Below, in pieces: positions 16,331 to 23,696 of a stretch of 64,000 bases of DNA. Made by a program: the position numbers and the translations under genes. Positions within the stretch are counted from its first letter, which is position 1; the number at the start of each line of letters is the position of its first letter. A model generated the notes under the pieces. The model was not told the origin of the DNA and searched no databases. It saw only the letters and a list, made by a program, of their open reading frames with translations. This stretch comes from an uncultured Oscillospiraceae bacterium (GTDB taxonomy: Bacteria; Bacillota; Clostridia; Oscillospirales; Acutalibacteraceae), in contig CASDTR010000026.1 of the NCBI GenBank assembly GCA_949283785.1, positions 37,349 to 101,348 on the forward strand. Direction: 5' to 3'.

Positions 16331-16365
16331 GCGCCTGCGGAATTTTTTTCCGCAGGCGTTTTGCT
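16331..16365. terminator. Terminator between the scar and the AraC gene
   Basis: Perfect stem CGCCTGCGGAA/TTCCGCAGGCG with a T loop; TTTTGCTATTT follows on the plus strand. It may serve both strands. Confidence 0.65.
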
Positions 16366-17173
16366 ATTTCCTGTTAAATTGTTCGCTTTCACTGAGCTTT
16401 TCAATGTATTGTTTAGGTGTCATTTTGAACTCATCAAAAAAGGCTCTGTAAAAAGTTCTCGATGACTGAAATCCCGCCTCCTGAGCCGCTGTTTCAAGAT
16501 TCGACGGATGCTTTTCGATATAATTCTGTAAAAAGCGGCTTATCCGTACCCTGTTCAAATAGCTGTTGAAGTTTTGGTTGCACCGGGTGTTTATAATTTT
16601 GCTTACAGTGCAGCGATTGGTGCAGCAGGCAGCGGCAACTGAATCGAGAGTCAGGGGCGAAGAGGCGTTTTCGGTTATATAGTCGATTATTTTATCTGAA
16701 AGATCATCCCTTTCTTCGGGAGCCTTCAGTGATATAGCGTCCATAACTATATTTTCTATCATTTCAAAATAGAGCATCCTGTTTTTGGGGGACATATCTT
16801 TGAAGGTTTTGTAAAGGGATACTATTTCGCCCCATTCGTTTCCGTCAGCGTGGCAGATAACACTTTCTCTCAGTCTGTTTGCAATGCGCTCCGATACAAT
16901 ATCTGGAAAGATTGGCGACACAAATCTGTTTGAAAGCTTCTTTTTTGATTCAAAAGTATGAAGCTCAAAGGGCTTTATTATTACAAAGTCTCCCGTTGAC
17001 ATGGGATAACGCTTTTCCCCAAGCGTTACGAAAAGATCCCCCCTTACTGAGAACATAATCTCTATTTGGCGGTGCATATGAAGAAAATTTCCGCCGCCTC
17101 CGAGATTTGAAAAGTAATTGCAGGTGCCGTTTGTTAAGATATCCGTTTCGTCGTAGTAGTTTCTCTTTTCCAT
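16364..17173 (-). CDS. AraC-family transcriptional regulator
   Basis: 269 residues. The N-terminal half is a cupin-like sensing domain (LHMHRQIEIMFSVRGDLF, then PMSTGDFVIIKPFELHTF). The C-terminal 100 residues hold two helix-turn-helix units with the AraC signature (LTLDSVAAACCTNRCTVSK, then ETAAQEAGFQSSRTFYRAFF and MTPKQYIEKL). It probably binds a sugar-type ligand. It is divergent from the epimerase-oxidoreductase genes at 17312, with about 140 bases between, and is very likely their local regulator. The stop lies inside a terminator-like palindrome. Confidence 0.9.
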   Translation of the reverse strand: MEKRNYYDETDILTNGTCNYFSNLGGGGNFLHMHRQIEIMFSVRGDLFVTLGEKRYPMSTGDFVIIKPFELHTFESKKKLSNRFVSPIFPDIVSERIANRLRESVICHADGNEWGEIVSLYKTFKDMSPKNRMLYFEMIENIVMDAISLKAPEERDDLSDKIIDYITENASSPLTLDSVAAACCTNRCTVSKIINTRCNQNFNSYLNRVRISRFLQNYIEKHPSNLETAAQEAGFQSSRTFYRAFFDEFKMTPKQYIEKLSESEQFNRK

Positions 17174-17179
17174 AGGGCG

Positions 17180-17208
17180 ATTGTATCAGGGATAAAAAGT
17201 CCTGTCAA
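17180..17208 (-). promoter_or_regulatory. Sigma-A promoter of the AraC gene
   Basis: On the minus strand TTGACA (17208-17203), 17-base spacer, TACAAT (17185-17180). The -10 is only a few bases from the ATG at 17173, so the transcript would be nearly leaderless. Confidence 0.65.
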
Positions 17209-17311
17209 CAACGTATATACCTTTTGACAGTAAGATTTTACCATTTGTCATAGAGAATTTTAAAGATAAAAAGTATAATCTGCATATAAAATCCTGTTAG
17301 GAGGCAGAAAT

Positions 17312-19240
17312 ATGAAAATCGGATTAATGTTCAGCAATATAAAGGGTTCTGTGGACAAGGCTCTTGAATTTTGCAATAATATTGGTCTTGACGGAGTTCA
17401 GATAGGTATTTCTTACGGAAGATACAATGTTGAAAAGGCAAATGAAAGAAGCTATCAGAAGCTCGAAAAACTGCTTATTAAAAATGATCTTGAAATCAGC
17501 GCATACTGCGGTGAGCTGGGCGGACATGGATTTATGATAGCAAAGGATAATCCCGGTCAGGTTGCAAAGTGCAAAAAGATGATCGACTTTGCAGTGGATA
17601 AGGGCGTTAAAATCATCTCAACTCATATCGGTGTAATCCCCGAGGATAAAAACTGCGAAGTCTATAAAGCTATGCAGTCTGCAATGCGCGAAGTCGGTAT
17701 CTATGCCAAAGAGAGAGGCAGAGTTCTCGCCATTGAAACGGGTCCCGAAAAGGCGGCGACTCTTAAAGAATTTATAGAAAGCCTTGACGGCGGCGTCGGC
17801 GTAAACCTTGACCCTGCAAACTTTACAATGTGTGCAAGACAGGACCCTGTTGAAGCAGTGTATATGCTGGGCGGCTATATTGTACATACCCATGCAAAGG
17901 ACGGAAGAAACCTTGAACCCGTGGATACAAGATTTGTCTACGGCTTTGTAAACGAAGAGGACAAAAAGGGACTCACTGCGCCGAAAGGAAAAGTATATGA
18001 GGAAACACCTCTGGGTAAAGGTGATGTTGACTGGGACAAATATCTCAAAGCTCTCCGTGATATCGGCTTTGACGGATACCTTACCATTGAGCGTGAATAC
18101 GGCAGCCGAGGCACAAAAGACGACATAAAGGCAGGAGCACAGTTCCTGAGAGAAAAAATATATGAAAAAGATAAGGTGAATCTTGCAGTAGTGGGCTGCG
18201 GAAGCATTGCAAATGCGGCGCATTTCCCGAATATAGTCCGCAATAAGAATATCAACGTAAAATACACCTGCGACCTTATAGAGGAGAGAGCTGAAAAGGC
18301 GAAGTCAAAGCTCAGAGCTGAAAAAGCAGTACTGGATTATAAAGAAATTTTAAAGGACAAGGACGTTGATGCTGTTCTTGTGTGCACACATACCGATTAT
18401 CATACAATTGTCGCAATAGATGCAATGAAAGCCGGTAAGGACGTCCTTTCAGAAAAGCCTGTTGCAATGAATTATGAAGATGCACAAAAGATGCTAAAAG
18501 TATCAAAGGAAACCGGCAGACTTTTGAATATTGCTGTATGCATGAGATACAACACAGCCGTAAACCGCATCAAGTCATATATTGAGGGCGGAAAGCTCGG
18601 CAATATTTATCATGTAGTGTGCAGCTTCAGAGGCTTCCGCATGATTCCCGGTATCGGCGGCGATTTTACCACAAAGGCAAAATCAGGCGGCGGAGTGCTT
18701 CTTGACTGGGGCGTACATTATCTTGATTTGATTCTCTACATCCTGGCCAATCCCGCAATCAAAACCGTAACCGGCGACTGCTGCGCAATGCTCGGCAGAG
18801 ATATTTCAAAGTACAATACAGGCGGATTCAGATGGGGCGATACTCCGAAAAATGACGGTATCAATGACGTTGAAGAGTTCGTAACAGGTCATATCAGAAC
18901 CGACAGGGATATTACTGTCAGCTTTAACGGAGCCTGGGCACAGAACATAAATGAGGATGAAATGTATGTAGATTTCCTCGGTGACAAGGGCGGTATAAGA
19001 TATTATTACTGCAAGGATTTCGTCTATTTCGGTGACGACGGTAAGAAGCTTTTCAAGGAAAATCCAAAGTTCGATCAGTGCGATATGTACAGAGGAGAGC
19101 TCCTCGATTTTGTAAGCGCAGTAAGAAGCGGTACTAATGCAGCAAGCCGCAACAAGATTGAAAATCTTATGCCTACTGCACTGCTTCTCGACAGCATCTA
19201 TAAATCGGACGCAGAGAAAAGAGAGATAAGCTTTGAGTAA
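17312..19240 (+). CDS. Fusion protein: sugar isomerase/epimerase domain + Gfo/Idh/MocA oxidoreductase
   Basis: 642 residues. Residues 1-285 form a xylose-isomerase-like TIM barrel (DGVQIGISYGRY, STHIGVIPED, AIETGP with E142, VNLDPANF with D167, THAKD, LTIEREYG with E260; likely metal ligands). Residues 289-640 are a Gfo/Idh/MocA dehydrogenase with a Rossmann loop (NLAVVGCGSIANAAHF), SEKPVAMNYEDA and the C-terminal half. The two are usually separate neighbouring genes in inositol or sugar-acid pathways; fusion would channel an oxidised intermediate. No stop or start interrupts the junction. Start ATG with AGGAGG. Probably controlled by the divergent AraC protein. Confidence 0.88.
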   Translation: MKIGLMFSNIKGSVDKALEFCNNIGLDGVQIGISYGRYNVEKANERSYQKLEKLLIKNDLEISAYCGELGGHGFMIAKDNPGQVAKCKKMIDFAVDKGVKIISTHIGVIPEDKNCEVYKAMQSAMREVGIYAKERGRVLAIETGPEKAATLKEFIESLDGGVGVNLDPANFTMCARQDPVEAVYMLGGYIVHTHAKDGRNLEPVDTRFVYGFVNEEDKKGLTAPKGKVYEETPLGKGDVDWDKYLKALRDIGFDGYLTIEREYGSRGTKDDIKAGAQFLREKIYEKDKVNLAVVGCGSIANAAHFPNIVRNKNINVKYTCDLIEERAEKAKSKLRAEKAVLDYKEILKDKDVDAVLVCTHTDYHTIVAIDAMKAGKDVLSEKPVAMNYEDAQKMLKVSKETGRLLNIAVCMRYNTAVNRIKSYIEGGKLGNIYHVVCSFRGFRMIPGIGGDFTTKAKSGGGVLLDWGVHYLDLILYILANPAIKTVTGDCCAMLGRDISKYNTGGFRWGDTPKNDGINDVEEFVTGHIRTDRDITVSFNGAWAQNINEDEMYVDFLGDKGGIRYYYCKDFVYFGDDGKKLFKENPKFDQCDMYRGELLDFVSAVRSGTNAASRNKIENLMPTALLLDSIYKSDAEKREISFE

Positions 19241-20273
19241 GGAAAAGGCAGTTATCGGAGTTATAGGGTGCGGGAAAAAGGCCTGTTCGGCTCATATACC
19301 CGTTCTCGAAAAGCTTAAAAACGTAAATCTAAGATACCTTTCGGATATAAATTACGAAAAGCTTCGTGAGCTTAGAGAAGAGCATCCCCGGTGCGAAACT
19401 TTTGCCGATTACCGCGACATGCTTTCCCGTACAGATCTTGACGGCGTGGTAATCTGTACCCATACCAATCTCCACTGCAAAATTGCAAAGGAATTTCTCT
19501 TAAAAGGCGTTGACGTCTTTACGGAAAAGCCTGTTGCCATGAATTATGAAGAGGCCGTGGAGACGGCAAGGATTGCCCGGGAAAACGGCAGAGTTTTCGA
19601 TGCCGGAGTGTGCCTGCGTTTTTCCAGTTCTCTCGAAAAAGTCCGCAATATTGTACAGTCGGGAGAAATAGGAAATGTTTATCACGTTTCCTGCCGTTTC
19701 AGGTTTTCAAAAAGTATACCGGGAGCGGGCAGCGATTATACTAAGAAATCAAAATCAGGGGGCGGAGTACTAATAGATTTAGGTGTTCACAATTTTGATG
19801 CTATAGATTATTGCCTCGGCGGAGTTAATTGGAAATTCGCCGAGGGTAAATGTATTGCATCTCCGCTTATGGCTTCGGGTGAAAACAATAAATCAGGGTA
19901 TGCAGCGGGAAGCGAAATAAAGTCAGATGCAGAAGATTATGCTTTCGGTATGGCTCAGAGCGATAACGGAATAACTCTTTCCTTTGAAGGTTCATGGGCG
20001 CAGAATATAGGTGATGAGGAAAAGTACATTGACTTTTTAGGAGATAAAGGAGCGGTGCGCTTTAATTACTACCGTGGCTATACCCTCTGGGGAAAATGCG
20101 GAGAAAAGCTCAAAGAGTGCGAAAACTGCTATGACGGCAAAATGTACGAAAACGAGCTTGAAAGCTTTGCCGATGATATTCTTAAAAGACGTTTTGACAG
20201 CAGAAATGCAGTGGAAAATGTTCTGAGCAGTGCTCAGCTTATTGATATGATTTACGCTTCATCCGATAAATAA
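19233..20273 (+). CDS. Gfo/Idh/MocA-family oxidoreductase
   Basis: 346 residues with the NAD(P)-binding N-terminus (AVIGVIGCGKKACSAHIP), TEKPVAMNYEEA around the catalytic Lys, and the family's C-terminal domain (SGGGVLIDLGVHNFDAIDY). It resembles the second half of the upstream fusion along its length, so the two probably arose by duplication. It starts at a TTG overlapping the upstream stop by 8 bases, so the genes are translationally coupled. It probably oxidises or reduces a cyclitol or sugar derivative; the substrate is unknown. Confidence 0.9.
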   Translation: MSKEKAVIGVIGCGKKACSAHIPVLEKLKNVNLRYLSDINYEKLRELREEHPRCETFADYRDMLSRTDLDGVVICTHTNLHCKIAKEFLLKGVDVFTEKPVAMNYEEAVETARIARENGRVFDAGVCLRFSSSLEKVRNIVQSGEIGNVYHVSCRFRFSKSIPGAGSDYTKKSKSGGGVLIDLGVHNFDAIDYCLGGVNWKFAEGKCIASPLMASGENNKSGYAAGSEIKSDAEDYAFGMAQSDNGITLSFEGSWAQNIGDEEKYIDFLGDKGAVRFNYYRGYTLWGKCGEKLKECENCYDGKMYENELESFADDILKRRFDSRNAVENVLSSAQLIDMIYASSDK

Positions 20274-20315
20274 AATCCTTATGCAGTTTTGTTAAATCAA
20301 AACGCCTACCTCTTC

Positions 20316-20392
20316 GTATAATGACAGGGGAGGTGTTTATTTTGAATTCCTGTGAGCTTACCGCAGCGGTGACGGCCATTGCCAACTGCCTT
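20316..20392 (+). repeat. 77-bp direct repeat, right copy
   Basis: Right partner of the repeat at 16084-16160. Here it continues into an intact small gene. Confidence 0.9.
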
Positions 20393-20530
20393 GCCGAAAA
20401 TCTCGGAGACGATGAGCTTTCTCTGGTATCGGCGTTTTTCGTAAATCTCGGGGATATCCTTGCCCTGATAGCGGCTCATCGGGGCAGCTGCGCAAATAGT
20501 AATTCAAACGGGTATGCTGCAAATAAATAA
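20342..20530 (+). CDS. Small DUF6774-like protein
   Basis: 62 residues from the TTG at 20342, which has a strong GGGGAGGTG site seven bases upstream. An upstream in-frame ATG at 20321 has none. The sequence (NSCELTAAVTAIANCLAENL, then LVSAFFVNLGDILALIAAHR) reads as two amphipathic helices and resembles short Clostridia proteins I recall as DUF6774; function unknown. A truncated copy of its 5' end lies at 16110. It sits just before tRNA-Val. Confidence 0.65.
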   Translation: MNSCELTAAVTAIANCLAENLGDDELSLVSAFFVNLGDILALIAAHRGSCANSNSNGYAANK

Positions 20531-20537
20531 ATTTCTC

Positions 20538-20566
20538 TTGAAAGACGGAGCGGATTGGAGTATAAT
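20538..20566 (+). promoter_or_regulatory. Promoter of tRNA-Val
   Basis: TTGAAA (20538-20543), 17-base spacer, TATAAT (20561-20566), about 19 bases before the tRNA. Confidence 0.75.
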
Positions 20567-20584
20567 AACAGCGTTCGGTAAAAC

Positions 20585-20661
20585 GGAGACATAGCTCAGC
20601 CGGTTAGAGCGCTGCATTCACATTGCAGAGGCCGTGGGTTCGAGTCCCTCTGTCTCTACCA
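20585..20661 (+). tRNA. tRNA-Val (anticodon CAC)
   Basis: Acceptor GGAGACA/TGTCTCT, D-arm with AGCTCAGCCGGTTAGAGC, anticodon stem CTGCA/TGCAG around TTCACAT (anticodon CAC, codon GTG), T-loop TTCGAGT, discriminator A and encoded CCA. Confidence 0.95.
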
Positions 20662-20664
20662 CGT

Positions 20665-20700
20665 CGGAGCAAGCGCCATATCGCTTGCTCTGATTTTTTA
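20665..20700 (+). terminator. Terminator of tRNA-Val
   Basis: Perfect 9-bp stem GAGCAAGCG (20667-20675) / CGCTTGCTC (20682-20690) followed by TGATTTTTTA. Its 3' half is also the beginning of the 156-bp repeat. Confidence 0.85.
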
Positions 20701-20832
20701 TAAAAGTTTTCATAAAATCAGAGCTCGCTCATTCTGCTGCTCCTCCTTTTCTGCGAAAAGCCACGCTCGGCTCGCCTGCTCACTTGACAAGCGCCCTCGC
20801 GACGGCTCACAGTCGCTGACGCCTTTTCGCAG
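20677..20832 (+). repeat. 156-bp direct repeat, copy 1
   Basis: Identical to 20903-21058 except one base (CACTTGAC versus CACCTGAC). Each unit has internal palindromes: GCTCTGATTTT/AAAATCAGAGC, and a larger one bounded by GCGAAAAG and CTTTTCGC with GCGAC/GTCGC inside. No ORF or transposase. The unit starts inside the tRNA-Val terminator. The structure resembles a REP/MITE-like palindromic element duplicated in tandem with a 226-base period. Confidence 0.93.
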
Positions 20833-20902
20833 GATGCTGACTTTAAGCTGTCGGCATAAAAGGACTTTTATTTACATGTGAATTTTTCAGTCGAAACAAG
20901 GA

Positions 20903-21058
20903 CATATCGCTTGCTCTGATTTTTTATAAAAGTTTTCATAAAATCAGAGCTCGCTCATTCTGCTGCTCCTCCTTTTCTGCGAAAAGCCACGCTCGGCTCG
21001 CCTGCTCACCTGACAAGCGCCCTCGCGACGGCTCACAGTCGCTGACGCCTTTTCGCAG
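20903..21058 (+). repeat. 156-bp direct repeat, copy 2
   Basis: Second copy of 20677-20832, separated by 70 bases of unique sequence. It carries the 3' half of the tRNA terminator stem without the 5' half. Confidence 0.93.
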
Positions 21059-21138
21059 TGGGGTAAGACGGGTAAATTTCAGCTGATTGTATGATGGATA
21101 ATTTGCTTTTTATTTTTATATGATTTGACTTTCTTTTA

Positions 21139-21175
21139 AATCTCGGCAGGCGTTTGCCGAGATTTTTCTTTTACT
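21139..21175 (+). terminator. Terminator-like hairpin
   Basis: Stem ATCTCGGCA/TGCCGAGAT followed by TTTTCTTTT. No gene is seen immediately upstream; it may end read-through from the repeat region. Confidence 0.65.
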
Positions 21176-21230
21176 TTTATTGAAACTATGGTAATATGGA
21201 TGCAAGCAATATTTAAGGGATGATGAAGCC

Positions 21231-21584
21231 TTGAACATAACGCTGTATATTATGCTGTTTGTAATGGTTTTTGTAATCATATACGATCAGCGGCGCAGGA
21301 ACGAGCTTGCGGCGAAACAGCTTAAAAAATTCAGAAACAAAAAGGAGAGGGCCGTAATGACGGAGCTTGCCAAAAGATTTATAGATAAGGAATGTATTAT
21401 TTACACTTTCAACTGCCAGGTTACCGGAATAATCAGGGAGGTCACGGATACGGCGATCCTTGTTGAAAGCAGCGGTGCGCCCGAAATAGTAAATACGGAT
21501 TACATTGTCAGAATAAGGGAATATCCGAAAAATAAAAAGGGCAGAAAAAAGGCGATAGTGACCGATTTAAGTTTTGAAACTTGA
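21231..21584 (+). CDS. Small membrane-anchored protein, DUF6897-like
   Basis: 117 residues. An N-terminal hydrophobic helix (about 2-19) is followed by a basic segment and a compact domain (RFIDKECIIYTFNCQVTGII to TDYIVRIREYP) with the look of a small beta-barrel. It resembles Clostridia proteins I recall as DUF6897; function unknown. The start is a TTG behind AAGGGATGATG. Its last bases overlap the start of the GNAT gene, so the two are co-translated. Confidence 0.65.
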   Translation: MNITLYIMLFVMVFVIIYDQRRRNELAAKQLKKFRNKKERAVMTELAKRFIDKECIIYTFNCQVTGIIREVTDTAILVESSGAPEIVNTDYIVRIREYPKNKKGRKKAIVTDLSFET

Positions 21585-22117
21585 AAAAACAAATGGTTTT
21601 GTGTGATGCAAAAATGCTGAAGCTTGTGAAACTTGAACGCAAATATTATCCGCTTCTTGTGGATATGATGGATGAATGGACTGAGTCGGGAGAAAGAATA
21701 ATCCCCTATGCCGTAAGAAAAAACGATTATAAAGATTACGACAGTTATTTTGAGGGATTGGATAACCCCGGCTCCGACACCATGGTTCCCGATTCCACAT
21801 ATTTCTGTTTAGATGAAGAGAGAAATATTTTTGTGGGAGCCGTAAATATACGGCATTACTTAAACGAAAGCCTGCTTTTTCGGGGCGGGCATATCGGAGA
21901 CGGCGTGCGTCCCTCTGAGCGGGGAAAAGGCATAGGAACGCAGATGGTCGCCTTGGCCCTGGAAAAGTGCAGAGAGCTGGGTATTGACAGGGTGCTGATG
22001 GTGTGCAGCAAATCCAATGTCGCTTCCGCAAAAACCATAATAAACAACGGCGGAATTTTGGAAAACGAAATCAATGTAAACTCAGTTATTGAGCAGAGAT
22101 ATTGGATTGAATTGTAA
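21581..22117 (+). CDS. GNAT-family N-acetyltransferase
   Basis: 178 residues. The acetyl-CoA motif is clear (GDGVRPSERGKGIGTQMVAL), followed by CRELGIDRVLMVCSKSNVAS and ending with NVNSVIEQRYWIEL. It is similar to small acetyltransferases annotated only by domain. The TTG at 21581 overlaps the upstream stop (TTGA); an ATG at 21593 is an alternative. It ends before a shared terminator with the convergent sigma-factor operon. Substrate unknown. Confidence 0.87.
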   Translation: MKKQMVLCDAKMLKLVKLERKYYPLLVDMMDEWTESGERIIPYAVRKNDYKDYDSYFEGLDNPGSDTMVPDSTYFCLDEERNIFVGAVNIRHYLNESLLFRGGHIGDGVRPSERGKGIGTQMVALALEKCRELGIDRVLMVCSKSNVASAKTIINNGGILENEINVNSVIEQRYWIEL

Positions 22118-22155
22118 ATATTTTAATTAATATGTCATACGGCAATATACAATGC

Positions 22156-22190
22156 GGAAAACGGAGGCTTTTTAAGCCTGCGTTTTTACA
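22156..22190. terminator. Bidirectional terminator
   Basis: AAAACG-AGGCTT / AAGCCT-CGTTTT stem with one bulge on each side, A-rich on the left and T-rich on the right, between two convergent genes. Confidence 0.7.
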
Positions 22191-22202
22191 TATGATTTTT
22201 GC

Positions 22203-23003
22203 TTACTGATTTTGCTGCGCAAAATACTCTATTAAAGAAACGAAATCACTTTGCTGCATGTTTGAACAGTGAATGGTTATACCGATGTCATTTACCGTAA
22301 ATTCGCAGTAATAGCTGTCCGTAGCATCGTTTTTGCAGTGCATAATTATTACCTGAGTCCCCGAAACGGATGATTTCTCAACGCTTTTAAACTCGTCAAG
22401 GAGCTGATATACGGGCAGTGCATTTTTGCGTAAGGTAATTTGTATTTCTGAATTATTGTCCGAATTATTATATAAGAATGTTTGCTGATCAAATACTTTT
22501 CCGAAAGCGTCATTGTAAAATCCATATCGTGGGGTATTGTCTGTATATCCGTTAAAATCAGCCGGAATGTCGATTCCGAAATACTTCAGTACTTCCTGAC
22601 GGCTCATTTTACTGAAATTTTCCTCTCCTAAATCAAACATTCCATCGGTAAACAGACCCTCAAAAGTATTTACTTCATTTATTTTAACTATATTGTTGTT
22701 CCCGAAAATCGAATTGTTGTCTTTGTTAGGTTCAGAACTGTCGGAATTAATAGAGCTTATTAAAAAACCAAGTTTATCATTGCTGTAATAATTCAAAAAT
22801 ATTCCGCCGGTTATTACTAAACAAATGCATGCAGCAATTGCGGCAGTAAGGTTCCTCTTTGTATATGGGTACGCTTTAGTTTGAGGACTTGGAGAATAGG
22901 GAACCTGCGGCAGTGTTTCAACAGCTTCCATAATATTGTTCAGTTTATCGGGAACGTATTCGTCAGTCAAAGTGTCAAAAAAGTGCAGATTACTGTTTTT
23001 CAT
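22203..23003 (-). CDS. Membrane protein paired with an ECF sigma factor (possible anti-sigma)
   Basis: About 266 residues from the ATG at 23003, which has AAAGGA upstream. A cytoplasmic N-terminus of about 50 residues precedes one membrane segment (NLTAAIAACICLVITGGIFL) and an extracytoplasmic domain of 190 residues. This is the topology of anti-sigma factors, but I do not see an HXXXCXXC zinc motif. It overlaps the sigma gene by 14 bases. Anti-sigma function is inferred from position and topology; a sigma-regulated sensor or target protein is equally possible. Confidence 0.6.
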   Translation of the reverse strand: MKNSNLHFFDTLTDEYVPDKLNNIMEAVETLPQVPYSPSPQTKAYPYTKRNLTAAIAACICLVITGGIFLNYYSNDKLGFLISSINSDSSEPNKDNNSIFGNNNIVKINEVNTFEGLFTDGMFDLGEENFSKMSRQEVLKYFGIDIPADFNGYTDNTPRYGFYNDAFGKVFDQQTFLYNNSDNNSEIQITLRKNALPVYQLLDEFKSVEKSSVSGTQVIIMHCKNDATDSYYCEFTVNDIGITIHCSNMQQSDFVSLIEYFAQQNQ

Positions 23004-23544
23004 TGAGCTCAATCCTTTCGTATGCTTTCCGCAATTTTTTAATCGCGGAATTGTATGTCCAAAATACGGTGCCGCGTTTCATGCTTTTTTCTTCTGCAAT
23101 TTCTGAAAGGCTTAAACCAATAATGTGCCGCAAAACAACAATGTCAGATTCTTTTGAACTGAGAGTTTTAAGTAATTCTCCTAATGTCGTTTTTTCATCA
23201 ATTACATCTGATAAGTCATAAATTTCATCTTCATATGGTTTATTTGTTTGTTCTAAAGATATAAGACGTCTGTTTTTCTTAATAATATCCAACGTCTTGT
23301 TTTTGGCAATGGTCAAAATCCATGCTCGACCGTTGCCGCCGGGAACAAATAAACCGCTTTTACTCCAGAGCGTGATAAAAGTATCCTGCATGACGTCCTC
23401 GGCAATTTCATGGTTTCCGCAGAAACGTAATGCATAATAATACACAGGCTTTCTCATTTCCATGTACAGCTTTTCAAAAGCCTCCTTATCGCTGTGAGCT
23501 GTTTTGATTATAAGAGAATTTATTGAATTTGAAGTTTCAGGCAC
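22990..23544 (-). CDS. ECF-type RNA polymerase sigma factor
   Basis: 184 residues from a GTG at 23544 with a GGGAGGTG site; the frame is open further upstream but runs into the neighbouring terminator. Region 2 is seen at about 17-85 (EAFEKLYMEMRKPVYYYALR, AEDVMQDTFITLW) and region 4 at about 115-175 (LKTLSSKESDIVVLRHIIGL, LSEIAEEKSMKRGTVFW). It probably directs RNA polymerase to a small stress or envelope regulon, held in check by the co-encoded membrane protein. Confidence 0.9.
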   Translation of the reverse strand: MPETSNSINSLIIKTAHSDKEAFEKLYMEMRKPVYYYALRFCGNHEIAEDVMQDTFITLWSKSGLFVPGGNGRAWILTIAKNKTLDIIKKNRRLISLEQTNKPYEDEIYDLSDVIDEKTTLGELLKTLSSKESDIVVLRHIIGLSLSEIAEEKSMKRGTVFWTYNSAIKKLRKAYERIELNEKQ

Positions 23545-23626
23545 TGTTTTCACCTCCCTATTTATATAACGATACAAGAAAGAGAAATATTGGTAAAAAT
23601 AATTTTTTCTCGAAGCTTTAATGACT

Positions 23627-23665
23627 AAAAAAACTAACCCGCCTTTCATAACGAAAGACGGGTTC
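23627..23665 (-). terminator. Terminator of the AI-2E-family gene
   Basis: On the minus strand AACCCGTCTTTC/GAAAGGCGGGTT with one mismatch, followed by AGTTTTTTT. Confidence 0.75.
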
Positions 23666-23696
23666 TTAAATTTGATGAACTTTACTGGTGATAACT

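Noticed and set aside
20677-21058. CRISPR array
   Set aside because: Only two long (156-bp) repeats with internal palindromes and one 70-base spacer, and no cas genes. They are ordinary direct repeats.
23545-23649. N-terminal extension of the ECF sigma factor by 35 codons
   Set aside because: It would run into the terminator of the upstream gene. The GTG at 23544 has a strong GGGAGGTG site and gives the normal length.
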